Part shown: in pieces, positions 10,801 through 22,960 of the stretch
How positions within the stretch are numbered: position 1 is the first letter of the stretch
Layout of the letters: each line of letters opens with the position of its first letter
Assembly (NCBI RefSeq): GCF_030445035.2
Contig: NC_080673.1
Span: 162,808,216-162,872,215, forward strand
Reading direction: 5' to 3'
Source of the DNA: Dasypus novemcinctus
Lineage: Eukaryota > Chordata > Mammalia > Cingulata > Dasypodidae
Length of the DNA stretch: 64,000 nucleotides
Made by a program: the position numbers and the translations under genes
Notes under the pieces: generated by a model
Told to the model about the DNA's origin: nothing
Seen by the model: only the letters and a program-made list of their open reading frames with translations
The model's database searches: none

Positions 10801-12106
10801 TATATTTGTTCCACAAAATTGAATATGGAGACTAGGAAAATATTGTTGCTCAGAAAACATATGAAAAGTATATGTACATATTTTTTTCTTTCCTATGTGC
10901 TCATTTACATATGGAAACAATGTGGTATTGTCAGTACTTATATTGGGAAGAAATACTTAGAGGATTATGAAGTGATAGTGAGTATCAGAGCTGAGTATAA
11001 ATTTTAAAATAAAACTGAACAATGGATTGATTTAGATTATATAGGGCACAAAATTAGTGTAAAATGCTATAATTTAGTTAAGTTTTCTAACAGATTTGAA
11101 ACATGCTCAGGGCAGCATGAGTGATTTTGTAATGGTCACTTTTGTTATGAAAAGGGCACACAATATAAAATCAGATGTCAAGGTGCTTTCGTTGCTGGGA
11201 GAATAGTATCCAATTATTCTCATCCATTACTAAGAGGCTGCAGTAAATCGTTTGAGGTAGCTGCTTGTAATGTCCAAAGTGACAGTCCTGTCAGAGTCAT
11301 ATCCTACGTGCTATTCCAGCAAGCACTGAAATATTGAAAGAAATCAAGAAGAGTTGTGTCTTTTAGGAAGACTTGATGGGATTGATGATATATTGGGAGG
11401 GAAACAACAGTTGCTTTAGATGTCAGAATGGCTCTTTGTGTTAAAATGTCTTTTAAAACAAGCTGTCTTCAACTGCCTCATTTTATTGGAGCCTGTCCTT
11501 CAAAGCGTCTCTTGAACCTTGTCTCCTCCTTAGGCAGATTAAGATCTTTCCAAGTTTTTAAGCCAATCAGGAAAGGAGCAAGGTGGAGGTAATGTATAAA
11601 TTAACATTTCTCTAAATATGCACTCTGATCTGGGATTCTATGGCCAACAATTGTTCTTTGGTTACTTGGTTTGTACCCTGAATTTCCTTTTCTGAGTGTC
11701 TGACCCAGCATTCGTGGGTCAGTGCTCACAAGTCACAGAATTTCATAAATTCATTATCTGACTTGTACCCTTTCCTTAATTAGCAAAATTTAATTTTTTT
11801 CCTAAACCCTTACTAATTTAGACTAGCCCTACTTCTAATACAAATATACCACCTTTACTGAGTGATAAAATAAATCTAGTATTTTTTACTGAGGCCCATA
11901 TACCTCACATGTTAACAGTTGCTGGCCATCCTTTGACATGAGGTCTTGCCTCTATACATCAATCTTTTGGTGACTACTCCATTACAGACATTGTCTAGAA
12001 TGATGGCCACAATTGGTCTGTATTCTGAATTCTCTGCCACCATATCCTCCTATCTGACTAACTCTATCAATTTATAAATCAGATCCATAAACTAGTGGTG
12101 TCCCTT
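10801..12106. other. Unassigned DNA
   Basis: No gene or known repeat. A (TTTTA)-rich patch at 12117-12170 belongs to the tail of the next element. Confidence 0.45.
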
Positions 12107-12120
12107 AGATACTAGTTTTA

Positions 12121-13687
12121 TTTATTTTTATTTTTATTTTTCATTATATTTTTATTTATTTTTATAAGATACTTGGATTTCATAAAATATTACATGAAAA
12201 TATATAAGGGATTCTCATATGCCCCACTCCCCCCAACCTCCCACTTTTCCTCACATTGACAACTTCTTTCATTAGTGTGGTACATTCATTGCAAATGACA
12301 AACACATTTTGGAGCATTGCCACAGAGCATGGCTTATAATTTACATTGTAGTTTACACTCTTTCCCACTCAATTCTGAAGGTTATGGCAGGATCTATATA
12401 GCCTGTATCTGTAGTTCAATGTCATTCAGGACAATTTCAAGCCCTGAAAATGCCCCTATATTACAACTCTATTTACCCATCCCTGACCTCAGCACCTCCA
12501 ATGGCTACTGTCTCCACATCAATGATATAATTTCTTCCATTGCTAGAATCACAGTAAGTCTATAGTAGAATACCAGTAAGTCCACTCTAGCCCATATTTA
12601 TCCCCCAATCCTGAGGGCCCTGGGATGGTGATGCCCACTCCACCTCTAATTGAGGGGGCCTTCAATCCCATATGGCTGATGGATGGGACTCTCCTGCCTG
12701 CAGTTTTAGACTCTTGGTTCTTTGGTGAGGTGGTTGTCCATCCTCACCTCCTTGTTGGTTGTCCTGGTTGAGTCCAGTGAACTAGAGAGTAAGTATTGCA
12801 ACTCTGCTGAGACTCAGGGCCCACCTGACACATGGACAGCCCAGAGATTCAAGTCTCTTGGATGTACACCTACCAACCCCAGCACCAACTATATGTTCAA
12901 ATAAAAGGGACAGAAAAGGCATGTGTAGAGAAGTCACATCTGAGTCCAACTCTGTCACACTTGGGTGCACAAACTCTAAAGTAGGGCTCACTGGCAAGGC
13001 ACCAAATTCCAGAGCTATCTGCCATGACTGTAGAACCTGGTTACCTATGTAGCCCTCAGGAACTTCACTATTTGGAGAAGTAGCTACTTTGGCAGTCTAG
13101 GAGATCCTGCTGAGACATGTATAATCATTACCTCTCTGATGACCTCCCAAATCACTTTGAAGTCTTTTAGCCATATAAACTCATTTGTCTTTACCTTTCC
13201 CCTTTTTTATTGAAGGTCTTTTTCCAGTTGCATCACTAGCTGGTGCTTGGTAGTAATCCTTCCATGTCAGGGAAGCTCATCCCTGGGAGCCCTGTCCCAC
13301 CCTGGGGGGAAGGTAATGAATTTATATGCTGAGTTTGGCTTACAGAGAGATCACATTTGAGTAACATGGAGTGATCATTTTGTCACAGTGTGTTATATCA
13401 GTGGGTGGAGACCCACATAATGAGTGGAAAGGACTTGTACTCTCATCCTAGGGAGGCCCAGTACTTTCTCAGAGGGGAGAGTGACTCTCGAGAGTATGGG
13501 CAGTCCCTAAAGGGGAGGACAGACTAGTGTGTCAAGCCCTCAGCATTGTTGCAAGTATCTATAAATCTTGTTCTTCAAGGAGTGAAGCCTGCTGGTCACA
13601 GTAGGCCCTGAGGAGAGGGGGAAGGAGGAATAGAATAGATGGAAGAGAGGGTATTTAAGGGGCCATGGAAGTGTTCTTCATGACCTT
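12121..13687 (-). mobile_element. 5'-truncated L1 consisting of 3' UTR only (lineage-specific family)
   Basis: Read on the minus strand it ends in an A-rich (TAAAA)-type tail (plus-strand 12121-12170), preceded by 'gagaatcccttatatatttt'. The same sequence runs in the same order in 41018-41893 (minus) and in the two parts of 25448-27412, and its 3' end matches 44221-44727 (plus). The layout is homologous to the 3' UTR of the full-length L1 at 16204-23419, so I read the family as L1 3' UTR. No ORF2 sequence is present. A weak 14-bp duplication (AGATACTAGTTTTA at 12107-12120; gggtactactttta at 13688-13701, 11 of 14 matching) suggests the borders. The right border is less certain. Confidence 0.65.
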
Positions 13688-13701
13688 GGGTACTACTTTT
13701 A

Positions 13702-14589
13702 GACCATTTTGATTTCCCTTTTTGAGATAAGGCAATTTTCCTCAGTAGTTCTTTGCCTCACATTGTAAAGATGTCTTCACTCCATATCCCAACCTAGTAT
13801 AGTCAAGGATCTTAGCTACTTCATTTAGGACAGGTGTGATTTCTGCTTTTATATTTAATAGGCTACTTAACTCTGCTGAACTAAAAGCTGCAGTGATAAA
13901 CAAAAGGATTGTTTGTATTTGTTTTCTAATTAAAATATCTCTGGAGATTCCAGCCAGAGGAAGTGCTGCATTGATCGACTACTTTAACTGAGAAGGATAT
14001 GTTTTGCATGAAATAATTGAGTCTTTATTGGAAATTTTTTAAAAATGTGATTAGTCAATGATGCCAATCAGGACAAAAGAAAACAAGTATAGATCATGGA
14101 AACCAAAGGATTAGCTACACACTCTGTCTTTAGTAAATACCATCTATTTTTTCACTGAGCACTCACCGTGGCAGAGTACCTAATGCATAATCAAGTGGGT
14201 TGATAGTAATTTTTTCTCATTTTGTCTTCCGCATTATTTGATTAAAGGAATAATGAATAGAAAAATCTCCTATGGAAAGTAGAAACAAAAGAAATACTCC
14301 TGCTATGTGAGATTTAACTGTTCCCTGTTTCTAACTGTAACACTCTGAGATGTTTGGGTAAGGTATCAACCTCCTCAAGCACTCTCTTAAGAATTGGTTC
14401 AGGAATCTGCCCTATAGATGAAACAGGGTTAATACTTTAGCTGTTAAGAGAGGAAAGCCACAGAGGACACTTTAGTTTGATGGTTCCTACAGGTAAATTC
14501 TGCTTTTAGACTGATGTAGTCTTTCAAGTGAAGATCTATAGGACCATTGCTGATCACCTTTGGCAGACTGTATTTTTCAAAAAGACCAC
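13702..14589. other. Unassigned DNA
   Basis: No gene or recognisable repeat. Confidence 0.45.
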
Positions 14590-15496
14590 AGCAGTATTTC
14601 CTGTCACACAAACTCTTCCAGATCTTTGTCATTCCCCATCAAGAAGTAGAATCTACTTTCCCTGCCTTTGAACCTGGGCAGGCTCATGAAAGTTCTAAAC
14701 CTAGAGTACAGCATAAGTGATGCTATGCATTTTATGATACAGCTTTAGTCTGGCTATCTCTTTCCGTGACACTTGCTATGATCATTGCTTATGTGTCAAC
14801 TTGGCCAGGTAATGGTGCTCAGTTGTTTGCTCAAGCAAGAACTGGCTAAATTGCACTGTAAAGACATTTCGTGGACTTAAATCATCAGTAATTTGATTGC
14901 TTCTACAGTATATTACATCCAAAATCAACTGAGGAGCCCTTAAATAGAGAAGTGATTTCAGCATTCAGAGAGAGAATTCCCATCTCTACTTTAGACACAG
15001 TGTCTCCTGGGGGACTTATCAAGGACATTTAGAGGACTTCCTGCTTGCAGCCTTCTCTCTGGAATTTGGACTCACGCATCCCTAGGATTGCATAAGACAA
15101 TCAAAAACTTTCATAATATTTACAGATATCTCCTTTTGATTCTGTTTGCCTAGAGAATCCTGACAAATACACCTGCCCTCACCATCCACCCCTCATATAT
15201 TAGGGCACTTGGGCAACATAGAAGCACTTTTAATATTTACAGATGTTTGCCCAACAATCCCAGTAATGTCTCCACCTACTACTAGTATCATGCATTTGAG
15301 TAAGCCTTTGTAATATCATTTTGGTTTCCAGCATTGAGACATCAGCAGATATCAGAATCAGATATAACAGAGCAGGGACAATCCATTCCTACTGTGCTCT
15401 GTCTGAATTCCTGACCTACAGAATATACAAGCATAATAAATGGTTGTTTATGTACTGAGATTTGGGATAATTGGATTTTGAACTTTAGTAACTGGA
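14590..15496 (+). mobile_element. MLT1-type LTR split by a later LTR insertion
   Basis: The 3' part (15172-15496) has 'ctgaattcctgacctacaga', 'gcataataaatggttg' (polyadenylation signal) and a diverged end, in MLT1 order. The 5' part (about 14590-14793) has 'aagaagtagaatctactttc' and 'gaacctgggcaggctcatga', which also fit an MLT1 body. A separate LTR (14794-15171) sits between them. The outer edges are approximate and no duplication was found. Confidence 0.55.
14794..15171 (+). mobile_element. LTR of a second lineage-specific family, copy 1
   Basis: It begins TGTCAACTTGGCCAGG and ends TAGAGAATCCTGACAAATACA, near-canonical LTR ends. Shared blocks with 61245-61661 (opposite strand) include 'gagagaattcccatctctac', 'cttgcagcct' and 'ataatatttacagatatctc' followed by 'cttttgattctgttt'. 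No 5-bp duplication could be matched with confidence. Confidence 0.65.
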
Positions 15497-15652
15497 ACAA
15501 AAGGTATTCAGATGGCTGCTTCTTAAAGTTGCCTAACTAGCTTCAGCATATGTTACTCTATCATATGTCATGTGGAATGGTGAAATGAAATAAACAAAAA
15601 ACAAATCATACTATCTTTTCTCTGTTGTAACTGGAAGGCTAGATAAACATTT

Positions 15653-16203
15653 TTTTAAATAGAGAAGTTATAGGTTTACAGAAATATCAAGCATAAAATA
15701 CAGGGTTCCCGTATACCACCCTATTATTAATACCCTGCATTAGTTTGGTATATTTGATATAACTAATGAATGCACATTTTATAATTGTACTATTAACTAC
15801 AATCCATAGTTTACTTTAGGGTTCAATGTGTTGTACATCCCCATAAATTAAAAAAAAATTTTTAGTAACATATATGTAATCTATAATTTTGCCCTTTAAC
15901 CACACACAAATATTTAATTAAGTGCTATTAATTACTTTCATAGTGTAATTAATAACCAAAACTTTTCCATCAACCCAAATAGAAACTCTGTAAAATTTAA
16001 ATGTAAACTCCCTACTCCCTACCCTAAATGTATTCCTTGGTAACCTATATTCTGGATTCTGACTTCATGAGTTTGCTTATTCTAATTATGTCATATCAGG
16101 GAGATATTACACTATTTGTCCTTTTGTGTCTGATTATTTCCCTCAATGTCTTCAAAGTTCATCCATATTGTTGCATGTATCAGGAATTCATTACTTGTTT
16201 TTA
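15653..16203 (-). mobile_element. Older host L1, 3' segment
   Basis: Minus-strand 3' UTR of an old L1: 'gagaagttataggtttacag', 'accaccctattattaatacc', then the terminal ORF2/3'-UTR block 'tatttgtccttttgtgtctg' and 'ttcaaagttcatccatattg'. It stops just before the 'ggctgaata' block, which resumes at 23431 beyond the nested L1. The outer duplication ATAAACATTT (15643-15652 and 23973-23982) brackets both segments and identifies them as one 5'-truncated insertion. Confidence 0.85.
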
Positions 16204-17269
16204 GAATTCTTTTAAATTTCTATTAGAGAAGTTGTGAGCTTACAAATCAATCATGAATAACGTGCAGAATTCCTATACATCATGCCCCTCCACCAACACC
16301 TTACATTGTTGTGGAACATTTGTTACAGATTATGAAATAACATGATCAGACTATTACCATTAACTATGGTCCCTAGTGTACAGTTGGGTTATTGTTTCCA
16401 TACACTCCCTATTATTAACACTATGTTTTAGTGTTGTTTGTTTGTTATAGTTAATGAGAGAACACGTTCCTCTTTTTATTGTTACCTGCAGTCCTTTTTC
16501 CATCACTTGGTTCATTGTGGTGTACAGTCCCATACCCTGTACACTCTATCTAAAATATACACTCAGTGGCTCAAACTTTCATCACAGACTTATGCTGCCA
16601 TTGCCCCAGCAAACTTTTGAACATTTTCCTTAGTCCAAAAGAAAAATCTTATACCCACTATTATGACTTTGGTATTGATGTATTACCTATATATATATAT
16701 CAATATAAACAATATTGATAATGGCATTGATATTGTACCTTATTTGATATTGATAAAAGAATATTACAATATTGCTGCTGACTATAGTCCATAAGTTGCA
16801 TTAATTATATTTTCCCATGCACCACTATATTCTTACCACCTTGTAATAGTGATGTACATTCGTTCTAGTTCGTAGGAGAACGTCCTTGCATTGTATTATT
16901 AACCACAGTCCTCATCCACCTCCTGATTCATTAAGCTATTCAGTCCCTAGATTATTCTCTAGCTTTCTTTCAATTGACGTTTACATTCCTAGACTACCCC
17001 TTTCAGCCACATCCCATTTATAAACCACCCATGTTAGTTATACTCATTTTAATGTGTAACCATCAACTCTATCCATTTCCCCATTTTTACAATCAAACTA
17101 ATTAAAAATTCTACATACATAAGCATCAGTACCCCTTCAGAGTCCTCATCCTATCTTTTAGTAACTGATAGTCTAGGTTTTAACTCCATGTGTTTATTCT
17201 TCGTATTTAGTTCATATTAGTGAGACCATGCAATATTTGTCCTTTTGTGTCTGGCTTATCATACTTAGC

Positions 17270-20200
17270 ATAATGTCCTCAAGGTTCATCCACATTATAA
17301 AATGTGAGTCAGTTTAATTTCTCCTTACAGCAGCGTAGTATTCCATTGTACATATACACCATATTTTATTTATCCTTTCATTAGTTGATGGATCCTTGGA
17401 TTGTTTGCATCCTTGGCAATTGTGGATAATGCTTCTATGAACATTGATGTGCAATTATCTGTGTGCATCACTGTTTTCTCTTCTCCTGGATGTATTCCTA
17501 GTAGAGGGATTGTTGGATCATAAGGCAGTTCTATATTTAGCTTCTTGAGGAAATGTTAAACTATCTTACACAGAGACTGCATCGTTGTACATTGTCCATT
17601 ACCACCAATAGTGAAGGAGTGTTCCTTTTAATAATGGCCAATCTATGAGGTGTGAGATGATAACTCATTGCAGTTTTTATTTGCATTTCCCTAATCACTG
17701 GCGATATTGGACATTTTTTTCATTTGCTTTTTTGCCATTTGTATTTCCTCTTGGGAGAAATGTTTAGTTAAGTCTTTTGCCCATTTTTAAATTGGATTAC
17801 AATCTCTTTTATTGTTAGTTATACAATCTCTTTATATAGCTTGGAAATCATATATAGTATGTGATTTCCAAATACTTTCTCTCATTGAGTGGGTTTACCA
17901 TCTTGACAAAATCCTTTGAAGCAGAGAAGTGTTTAAGTTTAAAGAGGTCCCATTTATCCTTTTTTTTTTCCCTTTTGGTTGCTTGTGTTTTCAGCATAAG
18001 GTTTGAGAAACCACTGCCTACCACCAGGTCTTGAAGATGTTTTCCAACATTTTCTTCTTGGATTTTCATGGTTGTAGTTTTATATTCAGGTTTTTTTTAC
18101 CAATTTTGAGTTATTGTTTGTATACAATGTGAGGTAGGGGTCCATTTTCTTTATTGGATATGGAAATCCAGTTTATCCCAGCACCATTTGTTGAATAGAC
18201 TGTTCTGACACAGCTGGGTGGGCTTGACAGCCTTGTCAAAAATCACTTGACCATAGTTGTGAGGGTCTGTTTCTGAACCATCAGTTCAGTTCCATGGGTC
18301 TGTATGTCTATCTTTATGCCAGTACCATGCTGTTTTTACCATTGTTGCTGTATAATATGATTTAAAGTCTAGAAATGAGAGTCATCAAACTTCATCCTTC
18401 CTTTCTAAGATGTTTATAGTTATTCAGGGGCTCTTACTCTTCAAAATAAATTTGAAAATTGGAGTTTCCACTTCCCTGAAAAAGGCTGTTGGAATTTTTA
18501 TCAGGATTGCATTGAATCTGTGTAACAATTTGGGTAGAATTGACATCTTAATGATTTTTAATCTTTCCATACATGAACATGGAATGTTTTCCCAATTATT
18601 TAGGTCTTTTTTTATTTCTTTTAGCAATGCATTGTAGTTTTCTGAATACAAGTGTTTTACACCCCTAGTTTATTCCTAAATATTTTATTCTTTTTGTTGC
18701 TGTTGTAAGTGGAATTTTTTTCTGACTTCCTCCTCAAATTGCTCATTATTAGTATATAGAAATACTACTGACTTTTACATACTAATCTTGTGTTCTGCCA
18801 CTCTACTGAATTCATTTATTAGTTCTAGTACTTTATTGTAGATTTTGGGGGGTTTTCTAGGTGTGGAATCGTATCATCTGCAAGTAGCCAAAGATTTACT
18901 TCTTCCTTTCCTTTTTAGATGCCTTTTATTTCTTTTTCTTGCTCTATCTAGAACCTCTAGCACTATATTGAACAACAGTGGTGGCAGTGGGCATCCTTGT
19001 CCTGTTCTGTCTCAGTGGGAAAACTTTCATTCTCTCACCACTGAGTACAATGTTATCTGTGGGTTTTCATATATGTCCTTATTATGTTGAGAAAGTTTCC
19101 TTCAATTCCTATCTTTTGGAGTATTTTTTATCAAGAAAGGATTCTGTATTTTGTCAAATGCCTTTTCTGTGTTAATCAGGATGGTCATGAGATTTTTCTT
19201 CTTTAATTTACTAATGTGATGTATTATGCTGATTGGTTGTCTTGTGTTAAACCACCCTTGAATGCCTAGGATAAAACCCACTGGATCATGATGAATAATT
19301 CTTTGAATGTGATGTTGGATTCAAGTAATGAGAATTTTGTTGAGAATACTTGCATCTGTATTCATTAGGAAAATGGGTCTGTAATTTTATTTTTCATAAT
19401 ATCTTTCCTGGCATTGGTATTAGTGTGATATTGGCTTCAAAGAATGAATTTGGTAGCATTCCTTCCTGTTGAATTTTTCGGAAGAGTTTGAGTAAGATTG
19501 GTACTAAATCTTTCAATAGTAGGTAGAGTTCACCTGTGAATCCATTCAGTCCTGGGCTTTTCATTTTGGGGAGTGTTTTATGACAGTTTCGATCTCTTTG
19601 CTTAATTGGTTTGTTGAGGTCTTCTGTTTCTTCTAGGGTCAGTTTAGGTTGTTTGTACATTCCTAGGAATTTGTCCATTTCATCTATATTGTCTAGTTTG
19701 TTGGTATACAGCTGTCATAGTATCTTCTAATGAACCCTTTTATTTCTGTGGCGCCAATAGTAATGCCCCTTTTTTTCTGATTTCATTTCTTCGCATATTC
19801 TTTTTTTTTTCTTTTCAGTCTAAATGTCAATTTTGTTAATCTCTTCAAAGAAGCAGCTTTTTGTTTTGACAATTCTCTATTGTTTTCCTGTTGTCGATTT
19901 CATTTATTTCTACTCTAATCTGTGCTATTTCATTCCTTTTACTTGCTTTGGTCATAGTTTGCTGTTCTTTTTCTTGTTCCTTCAGTGGTGTAGTTAAGAT
20001 GATGATTTTAGCTTTCTTCTTTTTAAATGTACACATTGAGAGCTATAAATTTCCCTCTCAGCACTGCTTTCACTGTACCCCATAGGTTTTGATATATTTT
20101 GTTCTCATTTTCATTTGTCTTGAGATATTCATTGATTTTTCTTGCAATTTCTTCCTTGATTCACTGATAATTTAATAGTGTACTGTTTATTCTCTATATA

Positions 20201-20895
20201 TTTGTGAATTTTCCATTTTTCTGCCTGGTGTTGATTTCCAGCATTATTCCATCATGATCAGAGAAAGTGCTTTGTATAATTTTGATCTTTTCAAATTTAT
20301 TGAGATCTGCTTTTTACCTAACAGGATCTATCCTGTAGAAAGATCTGTGAGCACTTGAGAAGAATGTATATACTGCTCTTTGGGGGTGCAATGTTCTGTA
20401 CATATCTATTAGGTTTAGTTCCTTTATTATATTATTCAAGCTCTCCGTTTCTTTATGTATCCTCTGCCCAGATGATCTTTCCAATGATGATAGTCTCCAA
20501 CTAATATTGTAGACACTTCTCTTTCTTCCTTCTGTTTTGCCAGAATTTTGCCTCATGTAATTTGGGGCATCCTGGTCAGGTGCATATACATTTATGATTG
20601 CTATTTCCTTCTGGAGACTTGCCCATTTGATTAGTATATAATGACCTTTAATAAGAGCTTTGCTTTTAAAGTCTATTTCTTCCAATGTATGAATAACTAT
20701 TCCAGCTTTTTGGGTTACTATATGTGTGGAATATCATTTTCTAGCCTTTCACTTTCAGTCCATTTGTATCATTGGGTCTAAGGTAACTCTTGTAGACAGC
20801 ATTTGGATGACTTATATTTCCTGATCCCTTCAGACGGTGTATGTCTTTTGATTGGGGAGTTTAATCCATTAACATTCAAAGTTATTACTGTAAAG
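17270..20895 (-). pseudogene. L1 ORF2 relic (endonuclease-reverse transcriptase)
   Basis: ORF2p is the L1 endonuclease/reverse transcriptase. Visible pieces, N to C: the N-terminal NVNGLNSPIKRHT block at about 20835-20880; endonuclease core 20314-20685 (EIAIINVYAPDQDAPNYMRQ, then RSSGQ, DMYRTLHPQ, YTFFSSAHRSFYRID); a pre-RT piece at 19394-19678; the RT catalytic motif as L-A-D-D at 18873-18884, where functional L1s have F-A-D-D; an RT-distal piece at 18424-18651 ([20 protein letters not shown]); and a C-terminal piece at 17848-18069 (KDKWDLFKLKHFSASKDF). The end near 17335-17360 corresponds to the Y-x-x-E-Y-Y region. Stops and frame changes separate the pieces, so no function is retained. Boundaries are estimates from homology, not a single reading frame. 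Confidence 0.85.
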
Positions 20896-21099
20896 GCCAT
20901 TCTTATTTCATCCACTTTGAACTTTGTTTTATCTGTCACATCTTGTTTTCACCACTCTTTTTACACCTTGGTTACTTTTAGTGGTATAATCTTCATTTCT
21001 AGCCTCTCTTCCAAGTCTTTCTCTCCTATCTTTTCTTTTCAGGTTCTAGCACTCCCTTTAGTATTTCTGACAAGTCAGTCTCTTCCTTGCAAACTCAGT

Positions 21100-22089
21100 T
21101 ACTGTTTATCTGTGAATATTCTAAACTCACTCTCATTTTTGAAAAACAATCTTGCTGGATATAAGATGCTTGGCTGACAGTTTTTCTCTTTCAGTATGTT
21201 AAATATATCATACCACTGTCTTCTTGCCTCATTAGTTTCTGATGAGAAATCAGAGCTAATTCTTCTTGGGCATCTCTTGCATGTGATGAAGTGCTTTTCA
21301 TTGCTACTTTCAGAATTCTCTCTTTATCTTTGACATTCTGATTAGTATGTGTCTCAGAGTAGCTCTATTCAAATGTATTTGGATGGGAGTATACTATGCT
21401 TGGACATGGATATCTGTGTTCTTCAGTAAGGTTGGAAAATGTTCTATCATTATTGCCTCAAATATTCTTTATGCCTTTTTCCCTTCTCTTCTCTTTTTGT
21501 GACACCCATGACAGGTATGTTTGCACATCTATTGTCGTATTTTAGTTCCCTGATACCCTGTTCAATTTTTCCATTCTTTTCTTTACCTGAAATTTCATAT
21601 GTTCACTGTTTCCATGCTCACTGGTCTTTTCTTCTGCCTCTACAAATCTGCTGTTATATGCCTCCAGTGTATTTTTCATTTCATTTATTGTGACTTTCAT
21701 TCCCACAAGATCTTCTATTTCTCTTTGTATACCTTCAAAGTTTTTTTTGTGCTCACCCAGGGTCTTCTTGATATTCTTAACCTCTTAGCCATCTCATTGA
21801 ATTTGTTAAGGAGATTTGTTTGAATATCTATGATTAGTTGTCTCCTCTTCTTTATGTCATCTAGAGACTTATTTTGTCCCTTTGACTGGGCCATATCTTC
21901 CTGTTTCTTGATATGGATTTTAATTTTTGTTAGTGTCTCAGCATCTGACTTACTATATTTATTTATTCTTGGCCCCTTTTTTCTCTTTTTGATTGGTTTT
22001 GTGCAACAGCCCTTCTTTGATACTTGATTCAACTTAATCCAGAACTTTATAGTGGCTTGTATATATATCCAATATGATTTTTTTTTCAA
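21100..22089 (-). pseudogene. L1 ORF1 relic (RNA-binding protein)
   Basis: ORF1p is the L1 RNA-binding chaperone: coiled coil, RRM, C-terminal domain. The 5' part (21715-22089) is an uninterrupted 124-codon frame rich in Lys, with heptad-like stretches (LLNKFNEMAKRLRISRR) and a basic KPIKKRKKGP patch, as in the N-terminal coiled-coil region. Further down, 21235-21400 on the minus strand corresponds to the conserved C-terminal region, the counterpart of 'KDKERILKAARE' in other L1s. Stops break the middle. It lies directly downstream of the 5' UTR array and about 200 bp upstream of the ORF2 relic, the normal L1 order. Confidence 0.75.
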
Positions 22090-22149
22090 CTCTTTTTCAT
22101 CTGTTTCTTGCTTTTTCCCTTGCTGGTTGTGGCAAAGGAAGCAAGTATG

Positions 22150-22960
22150 TGGTTGATACTATAAGCTGTGGAGGCAGAAGCTTGCAGCATTACCCCAGGA
22201 ACTTCTCCCATTTTTCTCCTCTGCCAGAGGTAGAGATGGAGACACAGCCATGTGCTGTAATCCAAGTTGTGTAGGCCAAGACCATCTGCAGTTGTCCAGA
22301 GGGACTGATGAAGCTCTATGACCCTTCTTCCCTGCCTGGAGCAAGGATGGAACCCCAGGTGTGGGCAGCAAACTAAGCCATGTGAGTCAAAACTGATCAC
22401 AGTTCCCCCGGTGTACTAATGAAACACCAGCCCACCTCCTCCCCTGCCAGGGGAAGGAATGGGGCTTCAGGTGTACCCCACAATCCATTCTATGCAGGCT
22501 GTGACTGCCATTGCCTGGAGAAGGTAAGGGAGCTATGCTCCCCCTCCTCTTTTGTCAGGACTGGGGATGAAACCACAGATGTGCCCAATAACTGAATCTA
22601 TGCAGGTTGAAAATGGCTTCAATTGCCCAGAGGGCCTGAGAGGGCACTGCCCTGTGTCCTATCAGGATTGGAGATGGAACAACAGAAGTGCCCAACACTC
22701 TAATATGTGTGGGTTGAACAAACCCGCAGTTGCCCAGAGATGTTGAGGAAACACTGCCTCCTTCCTATCCTAGTGGGTGAAAATATGTATCCACGGGTTT
22801 GCCCACCAATTAGGTCTGTGCAGGCTGAAAGTGCCTCAGTTGCCTGGACAGCCTGGCACAGGTATGCCCAGCTTCTTCCTTGCTAAAGTTGGGGCTGGAG
22901 CCAAAGTTAAGGCTGCAATAAGACCTGGGTGGAAAGAAGTTGGTCCCTACCTTCACTGCG
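22150..22960 (-). repeat. Tandem array of about 110-bp units in the L1 5' UTR
   Basis: A recurring core (cagttgcccagagg and variants) is spaced regularly at about 22183, 22289, 22399, 22508, 22618, 22726 and 22836. The last five intervals are 108-110 bp and the first two are about 106 and 110 bp. Each unit also carries a 'gcc/ctgccagg...ggatgga' block, an 'acag/cagatgtgccca' block and a 'ctatgcaggctgaaaa' block. The units are GC-richer than all surroundings. The array ends where the ORF1 relic begins. Its position and tandem nature resemble the promoter monomers of murine L1. Promoter function here is inference. Confidence 0.8.

Noticed and set aside
20803-21177. 124-codon plus-strand open frame
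   Set aside because: Antisense to the L1 ORF2 start and ORF1 end. The sense protein on the minus strand is clearly L1.
22086-22400. 104-codon minus-strand frame in the L1 5' UTR
   Set aside because: It falls in the 110-bp tandem array and begins upstream of ORF1. Tandem units of about 110 bp easily keep a frame open.
22150-22960. Regularly spaced repeats considered as a CRISPR array
   Set aside because: The units are contiguous degenerate 110-bp monomers without unique spacers, inside a mammalian L1 5' UTR.
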